A stretch of DNA of 5,697 nucleotides from Cellvibrionales bacterium UBA2511 (GCA_002341315.1 DDNV01000006.1:43270-48966), one strand, 5' to 3'. Counted from the stretch's first letter, positions 1 through 5,288 are shown. The notes: generated by a model from the letters alone, not told the origin. Numbers and translations are program-made.

Positions 1-1673
1 TCGTACAAGTCTTCATACTTTTTGAGCCGACTGGGCAGGATGTAGCTGATCGGGGCATAGACGGCGAGCTTGAGCAGCGAGAGCTGTTCAAAAATCTCGT
101 TGAAGCTCATGACATCCGTGCGCCCGGTCAGCGGCGAATGGAATGACAAGGGTTTACGGCGCTCTGGAAACTGGCCTATGTCACTGGTGTCGTAGAAGGT
201 CTGGATGTGCTTGCGCGAACGGGCAATGGTGACGCTGTCAAGCAGTTCAAAGAAGTCAAAATCAAGGGAGTCCAGAATAGCTCGCGCCGTGCGATCCTCC
301 GGCGGTAATTTAGACCACTGGTTAAACACCGTTTGGGCATTACGAAAGATTTCTTCTACCGATCTGCCCGTGCGCAGCTTCTTGCTGAGATTTTCGGACT
401 CGCCTTCGTAAGCCAGCGCGAGTTGATTGCGCAGATCATTAAAGCGGTTATTGACCGGGGTGGCGGACAGCATCAGAACTTTGGTTTTAACGCCCTGGCG
501 GACAACCTGATTCATCAGCTTCTGATAGCGGGTTTCACGGCCTTTAACGGCATCGTTGTTGCGAAAATTATGCGACTCATCTATGACAACCAGGTCATAG
601 TTACCCCAGTTGATGCGATTCAGTGGAATACCGAACGACTCACCCGATGTGCGGGAGAGGTCTGTGTGGCACAAGACGTCGTAATTGAAGCGATCCTTGG
701 CGAAGATATTAGTCGTCAGGTTGCTGTTGTAGTTTAGCCAGTTGTCTGCGAGCTTCTTGGGACACAGCACAAGCACCGACCGGTTTCGCAATTCGTAATA
801 CTTAACGACGGCCAGGGCTGTGAAGGTTTTGCCAAGCCCGACACTGTCGGCCAGGATGCAGCCGTTGTAGGTTTCCAGCTTGTTGATAATGCCTATGGCA
901 GCATCGCGCTGGAAGTTGAAAAGCTTGTTCCATACCAGCGTATCCTGGTAGCCCGTGCGGTCGTTGGGCAGCACGTCCTCGTCGATATCGTCCAGGAAGT
1001 CGCTGAAAATGTTGTAGAGCATCAGGAAATAGATGCGCTCGGGCGAATTTTCCTGGTAGACCGATTCGATATGATTACAGATCGCCGCCGTCACATCTTC
1101 GAGTTTGCCAGGGTCGCTCCAAATTTGGTCAAAAAGCTGAAGATATGTGGATGTAAAGGCCGTCTCATCAACACGGTTGACGATATTGGAAACGGCGTTA
1201 CCTTGCTGATATCCCAAATCCACTGCGGTGAAACCATGCAGGGGCATGTACGCTACTTCCTGCTCTGCTCCTTGGACACAAGCAAATTGCTGCATTGGCG
1301 ACTTGGTCTTGTTAGAACGGAATTTAGCCTTGCGACGCATCCACTCTGCACATTCGCGTGCGATGGCACGCTGGGTGAGTTTGTTGCGAAGCTGGATCTC
1401 AAATTCGGAGCCGTACAGGCTGCGTTCGCGGTTAGCCTTGGGAATAAAAAATTCTCGACGCTCTTTTTTGAGCTTGTCGGTGACCTCATTGGGAACAAAG
1501 GTTGGTGCCGTGAAAATGAACTCCAACGAATCAATCTTTGCGAGCTCAGCCTTTAAGGCTTCATAGGCGTAGATCGAAAAGCACGATGCCGCGATTTTCA
1601 GTTTAGCCCTGGGGTGGATGGAAGCCTTGATATCGTCTCCCAGCAAAGAATTGATGTTGTCGATAATTTTCAT
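1..1673 (-). CDS. SNF2/DEAD-like helicase with PLD-like N-terminus, 3' end beyond window
   Basis: Reading leftward from ATG at 1673-1671, 557 codons are open to the window edge without a stop. The N-terminal part (about residues 15-185) resembles the PLD-like region of SNF2-type defence helicases (IHPRAKLKIAASCFSIYAYE, then FIFTAPTF). The expected HxK catalytic residues are not evident near LHGFTAVD (145-151), so this half is probably a non-catalytic fold. The first RecA lobe is clear: FNFQRDAA (252-259), Walker A DSVGLGKT (276-283), motif Ia LVLCPKKLADNW (301-312), Walker B/DEAH-type IDESH (364-368) and motif III SATP (403-406). The second lobe, motifs IV-VI, lies off the left edge. The protein should be an ATP-driven DNA translocase. 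Relatives of this architecture, as I recall, sit in restriction or phage-defence islands beside DNA methyltransferase and restriction genes; none is visible here. The ATGA overlap with the upstream HTH gene fixes the start and implies translational coupling. Helicase call sure; defence role inferred. Confidence 0.9.
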   Translation of the reverse strand, partial: MKIIDNINSLLGDDIKASIHPRAKLKIAASCFSIYAYEALKAELAKIDSLEFIFTAPTFVPNEVTDKLKKERREFFIPKANRERSLYGSEFEIQLRNKLTQRAIARECAEWMRRKAKFRSNKTKSPMQQFACVQGAEQEVAYMPLHGFTAVDLGYQQGNAVSNIVNRVDETAFTSTYLQLFDQIWSDPGKLEDVTAAICNHIESVYQENSPERIYFLMLYNIFSDFLDDIDEDVLPNDRTGYQDTLVWNKLFNFQRDAAIGIINKLETYNGCILADSVGLGKTFTALAVVKYYELRNRSVLVLCPKKLADNWLNYNSNLTTNIFAKDRFNYDVLCHTDLSRTSGESFGIPLNRINWGNYDLVVIDESHNFRNNDAVKGRETRYQKLMNQVVRQGVKTKVLMLSATPVNNRFNDLRNQLALAYEGESENLSKKLRTGRSVEEIFRNAQTVFNQWSKLPPEDRTARAILDSLDFDFFELLDSVTIARSRKHIQTFYDTSDIGQFPERRKPLSFHSPLTGRTDVMSFNEIFEQLSLLKLAVYAPISYILPSRLKKYEDLY

Positions 1674-1879
1674 TTACCAGAACCCTTATCGTTAGGTTCT
1701 GCCGCTCCGCCGACCTCGACCCAGGCGTCCACCTGCTCTTTCTTGAATTTCCAGAGGCGGCCGACGCGGTGAGCGGGCATATCGTGTTTTTCAATCCACC
1801 TGTAGACGGTGTCATTGCTCACGCCGAGGTAGGTGCAAATATCCCCTACGGACAGCCAGCGATCTTCCAGCTCAGCCAT
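1670..1879 (-). CDS. Excisionase/MerR-type helix-turn-helix DNA-binding protein (69 aa)
   Basis: A complete small protein with the HTH_17/excisionase pattern: WLSVGDICTYLGVSNDTVYRWIEKHDMPAHRVGRLWKFKKEQVDAWV (split here as residues 8-25 and 26-54). The first helices plus the VSNDTVYRWI recognition helix (20-29) are followed by the RVGRLWKFKKEQVDAW wing and final helix (38-53), the usual BldC/Xis layout. It ends in a hydrophilic tail. The start ATG has GAGG 10 nt upstream. The stop overlaps the helicase start as ATGA, so the two are co-expressed. It could be an autoregulator of the operon, a DNA-targeting subunit for the helicase, or a recombination directionality factor. The tight coupling to the helicase favours the first two, but the sequence does not decide. 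Confidence 0.88.
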   Translation of the reverse strand: MAELEDRWLSVGDICTYLGVSNDTVYRWIEKHDMPAHRVGRLWKFKKEQVDAWVEVGGAAEPNDKGSGK

Positions 1880-1983
1880 TTCTCGATTTCCTCATAAAAG
1901 CTCCGGCTGAAGCGCCACACATCCGCCGACCAGAAAAGGCCTCGACTACCTGACGCACGTTTGACAACTTACGGTATGAGTCG

Positions 1984-2012
1984 AATATATTGATGCAAAG
2001 GCCTGCTGTCTA
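1984..2012 (-). promoter_or_regulatory. Predicted sigma-70 promoter of the HTH-helicase operon
   Basis: On the minus strand TAGACA (2012-2007) and TATATT (1989-1984) are separated by 17 bp. Each hexamer matches the consensus at 5 of 6 positions. Transcription would start near 1977, giving a leader of about 100 nt before the HTH start codon. The element AAAGGCCT occurs inside the spacer (1997-2004) and again in the leader (1935-1942); these could be binding sites for the HTH protein, but that is a guess. Confidence 0.55.
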
Positions 2013-2108
2013 CCGTTTTTTGCCGCTTTGACCCGCATTTTGCGATGAGGGCACCTTCGTCCGGCCAGACGACAAGGGGCCACGGCCACCCTACCCGCAT
2101 AATGGTAA

Positions 2109-2127
2109 CTACGCTTCTGCTGCGTAG
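2109..2127. repeat. Short inverted repeat in the divergent intergenic region
   Basis: CTACGC and GCGTAG form a perfect 6-bp stem around a 7-nt loop. No T-tract follows on either strand, so it is not a terminator. It lies between the predicted helicase-operon promoter and the hip operators. The remainder of the 1880-2218 stretch holds no gene that I can support, only the leader and promoter of the minus-strand operon. Confidence 0.3.
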
Positions 2128-2218
2128 GATTTATAGAGATAGGCTTGCGAAGTACCGTGCGCAAAACGCCGCCTCACACAACCCATCCAGCACGATGCCT
2201 TATAGCCAACCTGGCACC

Positions 2219-2253
2219 TATAATTACCTTTATTTAATATTTTGGTAATTATA
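2219..2253. promoter_or_regulatory. hip operator 1: perfect inverted repeat
   Basis: TATAATTACC (2219-2228) and GGTAATTATA (2244-2253) are a perfect 10-bp inverted repeat with a 15-bp AT-rich spacer. The palindrome TGATCA follows at 2255-2260. The same arrangement recurs 70 bp downstream, directly in front of hipB. HipB-type antitoxins bind inverted repeats upstream of their own operon; the E. coli sites are TATCC-N8-GGATA, so the sequence and spacing here differ. Assignment to HipB is inferred from position and duplication. Confidence 0.7.
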
Positions 2254-2266
2254 ATGATCACAACAG

Positions 2267-2294
2267 TTGAAAAAACTGCGGTGGGCACTATAAT
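2267..2294 (+). promoter_or_regulatory. Predicted hipBA promoter
   Basis: TTGAAA (2267-2272), a 16-bp spacer and the perfect hexamer TATAAT (2289-2294) make a strong sigma-70 promoter. The -10 box is the left arm of operator 2, so a repressor bound there would exclude RNA polymerase. Predicted initiation near 2301 leaves a leader of only about 20-25 nt before the GTG start at 2324. A TATAAT also lies in operator 1 (2219-2224), but I see no good -35 box for it. Confidence 0.7.
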
Positions 2295-2323
2295 TACCAT
2301 TTCCAGACTATTTGGTAGTTATT
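2289..2323. promoter_or_regulatory. hip operator 2: imperfect inverted repeat over -10 box and hipB start region
   Basis: TATAATTACC (2289-2298) pairs with GGTAGTTATT (2314-2323), 8 of 10 positions, again with a 15-bp spacer and a following TGATCA (2325-2330). The offset to operator 1 is exactly 70 bp for both arms and for the TGATCA. The site spans the -10 box, the predicted transcription start and the sequence up to the GTG start codon of hipB. This is a good layout for autorepression. Confidence 0.7.
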
Positions 2324-2653
2324 GTGATCATAAAAAAACAGGAAAAGGGCCGATCTGCTGTCGTCTTTCCCAAAAATCGACGCTTATTGGAGCAGCTTGG
2401 CGAGAACATCAAGCTGGCATGTAAGCGCAGAGGTTATACCCAGGTTTTGATTTCTGAGCGAACCGGGCTCAGCCGCCTGACCATTCGCAAGATTGAGAAG
2501 GGCGATCCCAGTGTTTCAATCGGCCACTATCTTGCCGTGCTCAGCGTCCTCGGGCTGGCGGGTGACGTCGCCAAAGTCGCGTTGGACGATGAACTGGGTC
2601 ATAAGCTGCAGGACATTAAACTGATGGGCAGGAAACCTGGAGCCTCATCATGA
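2324..2653 (+). CDS. hipB: HipB-type antitoxin, Xre/Cro helix-turn-helix repressor (109 aa)
   Basis: The protein carries one HTH_3 (Xre/Cro) domain at about residues 25-80. Helix 1 is LGENIKLACKRRGYTQ, the turn is VLISERTGLS and the recognition helix is about SRLTIRKIEKG (50-60). The IEKGDPSVSIGHYLAVLSVLGL stretch is the usual end of the domain in HipB proteins. About 25 basic residues precede it and a basic tail follows. HipB neutralises HipA by binding it and represses the operon at the duplicated inverted repeats upstream. I prefer GTG at 2324 over TTG at 2312, because 2312 lies within the right part of operator 2. Neither has a clear Shine-Dalgarno site, and the short leader suggests near-leaderless or weak initiation. 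The stop codon overlaps the hipA start as ATGA. Confidence 0.88.
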   Translation: MIIKKQEKGRSAVVFPKNRRLLEQLGENIKLACKRRGYTQVLISERTGLSRLTIRKIEKGDPSVSIGHYLAVLSVLGLAGDVAKVALDDELGHKLQDIKLMGRKPGASS

Positions 2654-3888
2654 ATACAGAAGCCTTTGTTTTTGCAGACTGGGAAGAGTTCCAGAAGCCC
2701 ATATTCGTTGGAACACTTCGCTCTTCTTCCGCTCGCCAAAAAGAGCACTTCAGCTTCAGTTATGACACTGACTGGCTGCAGTCTCCTTATGCACAACAAA
2801 TCGACCCTGAGCTAAACCTCTATTCCGGCGAGCAGCACGGTGAAGACGACAAAAATTTCCGCGTGTTTCTGGATTCCTGTCCAGATCGCTGGGGTCGCTT
2901 ATTGATGAAACGGCGCGAGGCCATTCATGCCCGCCAGGAAGAGCGTCGCCCACGCGTTCTGAATGAAATCGACTATCTACTGGGCGTACACGACCTTCAC
3001 CGGGCCGGCGCACTGAGGTTCAAGCGCGAGCTGGATGGCCCTTTTCTCGACAACGATGAACGCCTTGCTGCACCACCACTCTCATCGTTGAGAGAACTCG
3101 AGCACGCCGCCAGGCAGGTGGAAGAAAACACCGATAGTGATGACCCCGAATACGTGAAATGGTTAACCATGCTGATGTCACCGGGCTCTTCGCTGGGCGG
3201 AGCCCGACCCAAGGCCAGCGTGACCGACGAGGATGGACACCTATGGATCGCCAAGTTTCCCAGCCGGCAAGATGGTTACGATATCGCCGCCTGGGAATAC
3301 GTCGCCTATCAACTGGCGCTGAACGCAGGGGTAACCATGCCGGAGAGCCGGATCGAGCAGTTCGGTAGTCATCACCACACTTTTCTGACCAAACGCTTTG
3401 ACCGCACCAGGGAGAGTCGCCTTCACTTTACCTCGGCGATGACACAACTCGGCTATTACGACGGCGACTATGACGCCAGCTATCTGGAGCTTGCGCAATT
3501 CGTGACCGAGCACGGCGCCAATACCAAAGAAGATCTCGCGCAATTATGGCGCCGCATCGTGTTTTACATCGCCATATCCAATACCGATGACCACCTCCGC
3601 AACCACGGATTTATTTACCATCAGGGAGGCTGGCTGCTATCTCCGGCGTACGACATCAACCCGGTCACGCCTGCCAATGGCTTGCATCTCAATATCACCG
3701 ACAGCGATAACAGCCTGGACTATGAGCTGGCCATGGACGTTATCGAATTCTTTCAACTCGACCGTAGTCAGGCGCTAAAGATTAAAGATGAAGTACTCGC
3801 CAGTGTTGCCAACTGGAAGGCTAAAGCAAGCGCCATTGGACTCGGCAGGGGTGAGCAAAAAACTATGGCGCCGGCATTTAATCTCTAA
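2650..3888 (+). CDS. hipA: HipA-type serine/threonine protein kinase toxin (412 aa)
   Basis: Full-length HipA: an N-terminal couple_hipA region (about 15-125) and a C-terminal kinase domain (about 175-385). The glycine-rich loop is PGSSLGGARPKA (178-189); S181 aligns by eye with the autophosphorylated Ser150 of E. coli HipA. K202 in WIAKFP should be the ATP lysine. ISNTDDHLRNHG (309-320) is the catalytic loop with D313 and N318, and SPAYDINP (331-338) carries the metal-binding D335. All key residues are present, so the toxin should be active. E. coli HipA (about 440 aa) phosphorylates glutamyl-tRNA synthetase and causes growth arrest and persistence; the target here is unknown and may differ. 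The start overlaps the hipB stop (ATGA), so toxin synthesis depends on antitoxin translation. It is not a split HipS/HipT arrangement. The operon probably helps keep the island in the population. Confidence 0.95.
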   Translation: MNTEAFVFADWEEFQKPIFVGTLRSSSARQKEHFSFSYDTDWLQSPYAQQIDPELNLYSGEQHGEDDKNFRVFLDSCPDRWGRLLMKRREAIHARQEERRPRVLNEIDYLLGVHDLHRAGALRFKRELDGPFLDNDERLAAPPLSSLRELEHAARQVEENTDSDDPEYVKWLTMLMSPGSSLGGARPKASVTDEDGHLWIAKFPSRQDGYDIAAWEYVAYQLALNAGVTMPESRIEQFGSHHHTFLTKRFDRTRESRLHFTSAMTQLGYYDGDYDASYLELAQFVTEHGANTKEDLAQLWRRIVFYIAISNTDDHLRNHGFIYHQGGWLLSPAYDINPVTPANGLHLNITDSDNSLDYELAMDVIEFFQLDRSQALKIKDEVLASVANWKAKASAIGLGRGEQKTMAPAFNL

Positions 3889-3913
3889 CCTGAATTTTCG
3901 GTCATTTCACATC

Positions 3914-3932
3914 GTGGAACGTAGGTGGAACG
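3914..3932 (+). repeat. Tandem GTGGAACG pair near the island end
   Basis: GTGGAACG occurs at 3914-3921 and again at 3925-3932, one helical turn (11 bp) apart. It lies about 70-85 bp inside the presumed att site. Tyrosine integrases bind short arm-type repeats in this position, so these are candidate arm sites. The integrase gene is not in the window. The rest of 3889-3999 has no gene and no clear terminator for hipA; a small hairpin (3938-3951) lacks a T-tract. Confidence 0.4.
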
Positions 3933-3999
3933 CAAACCAGAAAAAATTCTGTATTCGACTGATATTAAAAGGGTTTATTTGTAGCCACTAACTAATAGC

Positions 4000-4021
4000 T
4001 CAAGTCCTCTCCTGGGCACCA
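4000..4021 (+). other. Probable attR: orphan tRNA 3' end (island right junction)
   Basis: The segment reads as the 3' end of a tRNA: T-loop TCAAGT (4000-4005, only T54 missing), T-stem strand CCTCT (4006-4010), acceptor strand CCTGGGC (4011-4017), discriminator A and CCA (4019-4021). To its left the match stops: position 3999 is C where T54 is expected, and 3980-3998 cannot supply the rest of a tRNA. An orphan 3' end followed by a terminator is the classic attR of an element integrated in a tRNA gene. The implied 5' acceptor GCCCAGG fits tRNA-Phe of pseudomonad-like bacteria, from memory; the identity is tentative. Confidence 0.65.
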
Positions 4022-4051
4022 TTTTAAAAAACGTCGAAAGACCACGAGAGA

Positions 4052-4085
4052 CCATTTAAGAAACTGATTCTTAAATGGGTTTTTT
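4052..4085 (+). terminator. Strong rho-independent terminator, presumed original tRNA terminator
   Basis: CCATTTAAGAA (4052-4062) and TTCTTAAATGG (4068-4078) form a perfect 11-bp stem with a 5-nt loop, followed by G and six T (4080-4085). It lies 30 bp past the CCA of the orphan tRNA end, where a tRNA transcript would terminate. After integration it would also stop read-through from hipA into the chromosome. Confidence 0.88.
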
Positions 4086-4164
4086 CAGCATCCCCCATTT
4101 CCGGATACCAGCAACAACAGACTGCCTGCAGTCCACCCCTTCAGCTCCCTCGACTTTCGTGCGC

Positions 4165-4192
4165 TTGCTTATAAATATTGCAAAGCTATAAT
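4165..4192 (+). promoter_or_regulatory. Predicted promoter ahead of the Rnk-like gene
   Basis: TTGCTT (4165-4170), a 16-bp spacer and perfect TATAAT (4187-4192) form a plausible sigma-70 promoter. Initiation near 4199 would give a leader of about 190 nt containing two hairpins before the ATG at 4387. It may instead drive a separate small RNA. Upstream, 4086-4164 shows nothing I can assign. Confidence 0.5.
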
Positions 4193-4282
4193 CGATCTGA
4201 ACGCACAGACTGCTTTGAACAGGAAGCTGTGAAGAAAATGCATTTTTCCCCAAGAACACACCACGTAGCCTTTCCCTCCTAA

Positions 4283-4310
4283 CCGAGCGTGATTGATTAG
4301 TCACGCTCGG
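4283..4310. repeat. Perfect 10-bp inverted repeat in the leader
   Basis: CCGAGCGTGA (4283-4292) and TCACGCTCGG (4301-4310) pair perfectly around an 8-nt loop. What follows is CCCCCTG on the plus strand and TTAGGAGG on the minus strand, so there is no T-tract and it is not a standard terminator. It could be an RNA hairpin in the leader of the Rnk-like gene, a REP-like palindrome or a protein-binding site. Confidence 0.55.
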
Positions 4311-4341
4311 CCCCCTGTTCCATCCAAAAATCTAACCGTTA

Positions 4342-4365
4342 TGCCCTGATCAAAAACCCAGGGCA
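4342..4365 (+). repeat. Leader hairpin just before the Rnk-like gene
   Basis: TGCCCTG (4342-4348) and CAGGGCA (4359-4365) form a 7-bp stem with a 10-nt loop, ending 21 nt before the ATG at 4387. It lies close enough to the weak ribosome binding region to affect initiation if formed. No T-tract follows, so it is not a terminator. Confidence 0.4.
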
Positions 4366-4386
4366 CCTAAGCTATTGGTGTGCAAA

Positions 4387-4779
4387 ATGAATATTAAGTA
4401 CTTTTCAGACATCCGTAATTTTATCGGAAAACTGATGGATCCGGTGGAGCGGAATAAAACATTCTACCCCTTGACGCTAAGCCCGGTTGAAATTGCCAAC
4501 GTGATTGATAAATTGGAGGGCATCTATGACTCACCTCCCGACACACCCCGCGATGGCAACATCGTCGCAATAGAATCAAGCATTAACCTCATCGATATGC
4601 TCGACGGCAGTCAAACGACTATCACCGTTGTGCTGCCTGGTGATAGCGATCCATCACAAGGAAAAATCTCCGTCCTTTCCCCTTTGGGCTCTGCCCTGCT
4701 GGGTAAAAAACACGGCGAAGCCATAACCTTCTTCGTCGGAAACCGTATGAATCGTTTTCGAATTCTGGCTGTAGCGTAA
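4387..4779 (+). CDS. Rnk/GreA C-terminal-domain protein (130 aa)
   Basis: The C-terminal half matches the GreA/GreB C-terminal (FKBP-like) fold as found in Rnk: IVAIESSINLIDMLDGSQTT (59-78) followed by ITVVLPGD, then KISVLSPLGSALLGKKHGEAITF (93-102 and 103-115). The PLGSALLGKKHGE core is the family hallmark. The N-terminal 50 residues, with helix-like LSPVEIANVIDKLEG (31-45), are too short for the GreA coiled coil, as in Rnk. In Rnk the Gre-type domain binds RNA polymerase and affects transcription rather than cleaving it; a similar role in the cytoplasm is likely. The N-terminus differs enough from Rnk that I give no gene symbol. ATG at 4387 has only a weak GGTG 6 nt upstream; in-frame GTG (4378) and TTG (4375) are alternatives. 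A terminator after it is not clear; there is only a T-rich run near 4859-4870. Confidence 0.8.
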   Translation: MNIKYFSDIRNFIGKLMDPVERNKTFYPLTLSPVEIANVIDKLEGIYDSPPDTPRDGNIVAIESSINLIDMLDGSQTTITVVLPGDSDPSQGKISVLSPLGSALLGKKHGEAITFFVGNRMNRFRILAVA

Positions 4780-4809
4780 AAATTTTCACAGATATGGAGG
4801 GAAATAATC

Positions 4810-4833
4810 ATGCAGTCTTTTACAGGCCGCTGA
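4810..4833 (+). CDS. Possible 7-codon mini-ORF with strong ribosome binding site
   Basis: GGAGGG (4797-4801 region) stands 8 nt before ATG at 4810. The frame reads MQSFTGR and stops at TGA (4831-4833). The ribosome site is the best in this stretch, but the frame is tiny and nothing similar is known to me. It may be a remnant of a lost gene start or a leader peptide. Expression is unproven. Confidence 0.2.
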   Translation: MQSFTGR

Positions 4834-4937
4834 TAGTTGAGAATAAACAGCCAGGCTGAGTTTTTATTTTCCTCTATCACCCTATGCGGCAGTCACTTTT
4901 TGCTTAATATTCGATCAACAGAACAATGGAGACTGAC

Positions 4938-5057
4938 ATGAGTAAGAACAAAGTGAGTAAGAGCAAAATTCACGCGGGTAGCAAAAAACCGCCCCAAAAA
5001 ACGCTGAAAGAAAAACGTAAAGAAAAGAAAGAAAAGAGAACCATCTCCAGTATTTAA
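4938..5057 (+). CDS. Lysine-rich microprotein (39 aa), unknown function
   Basis: A complete short frame starts MSKNKVSKSKIHAGSKKPPQ and continues with a lysine/glutamate-rich segment (KEKRKEKKEKR, 24-34), ending in TISSI. It contains 13 Lys and 2 Arg against 3 Glu, a strong net positive charge, with no hydrophobic core or membrane segment. It is likely disordered or helical when bound, consistent with binding nucleic acid or ribosomes, but that is only inference. Support for it being real: GGAG with 6-nt spacing before ATG (4928-4931), a stop codon followed 7 nt later by a perfect terminator hairpin, and location between housekeeping genes. No convincing promoter; a TAATAT at 4905-4910 lacks a -35 box. 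I do not recognise a named family. Confidence 0.72.
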   Translation: MSKNKVSKSKIHAGSKKPPQKTLKEKRKEKKEKRTISSI

Positions 5058-5064
5058 CGTTAGC

Positions 5065-5098
5065 GAGCAGGGGTGTCAAGCACCCCTGCTCTATCTTT
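5065..5098 (+). terminator. Rho-independent terminator after the lysine-rich microprotein gene
   Basis: GAGCAGGGGTG (5065-5075) and CACCCCTGCTC (5081-5091) form a perfect 11-bp GC-rich stem with loop TCAAG, followed by TATCTTTT. The stem is very stable; the T-tract is interrupted by A and C but adequate. It separates the microprotein gene from the membrane protein gene. Confidence 0.85.
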
Positions 5099-5288
5099 TC
5101 CTGTCTCAGCCAAAAAAAGTGCCCGCAATACTCCCTTGTTATTTTCCAAAGTTAACAGCAATCGTCAAAATTGCTTGTAACAAAACCGTTCATTGCCCAT
5201 CTTATTGGTATCGCTGAATCACAAGTTTGTGTCAGTCCAGCGACTGGCCGAAAACTAACATGAACTTAAACACTGAAAGGAATGCCCT

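Larger units (their letters stand above)
1..4021. mobile_element. Right-hand part of a presumed tRNA-integrated genomic island
   Basis: The interval to the left of the orphan tRNA 3' end carries accessory genes only: a helicase operon of restriction or defence type and a hipBA toxin-antitoxin module. To the right come genes of housekeeping style. Integrase, attL and the intact tRNA are not in the window and should lie further left. The extent given is only the visible part; the island claim is inferred from the att-like end and the gene content. Confidence 0.55.

Noticed and set aside
205..1566. Several plus-strand open frames (for example 333-737, 1071-1556, 1228-1566)
   Set aside because: They lie antisense to the helicase, which has clear motifs and 557 uninterrupted codons; their translations show no recognisable domain.
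1961..1991. Plus-strand TTGACA with TATATT as a promoter
   Set aside because: The spacer would be 19 bp, the downstream region has no gene before 2324, and the same AT-rich block makes a better minus-strand promoter with 17-bp spacing.
1935..2100. A 62-bp tandem duplication (AAAGGCCT and ACCCGCAT both recur at 62 bp)
   Set aside because: The sequence between the short matches does not align, so the equal spacing looks like chance.
2248..2276. Minus-strand promoter from TATAAT in the right arm of operator 1
   Set aside because: No acceptable -35 box at 16-18 bp, and the distance to the HTH gene is about 370 bp; symmetry of the operator explains the hexamer.
4071..4304. Minus-strand 77-residue frame
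   Set aside because: It overlaps the terminator and leader hairpin, has no recognisable domain and no convincing start context.
4283..4310. Inverted repeat as a terminator
   Set aside because: Neither strand has a T-tract after the stem.
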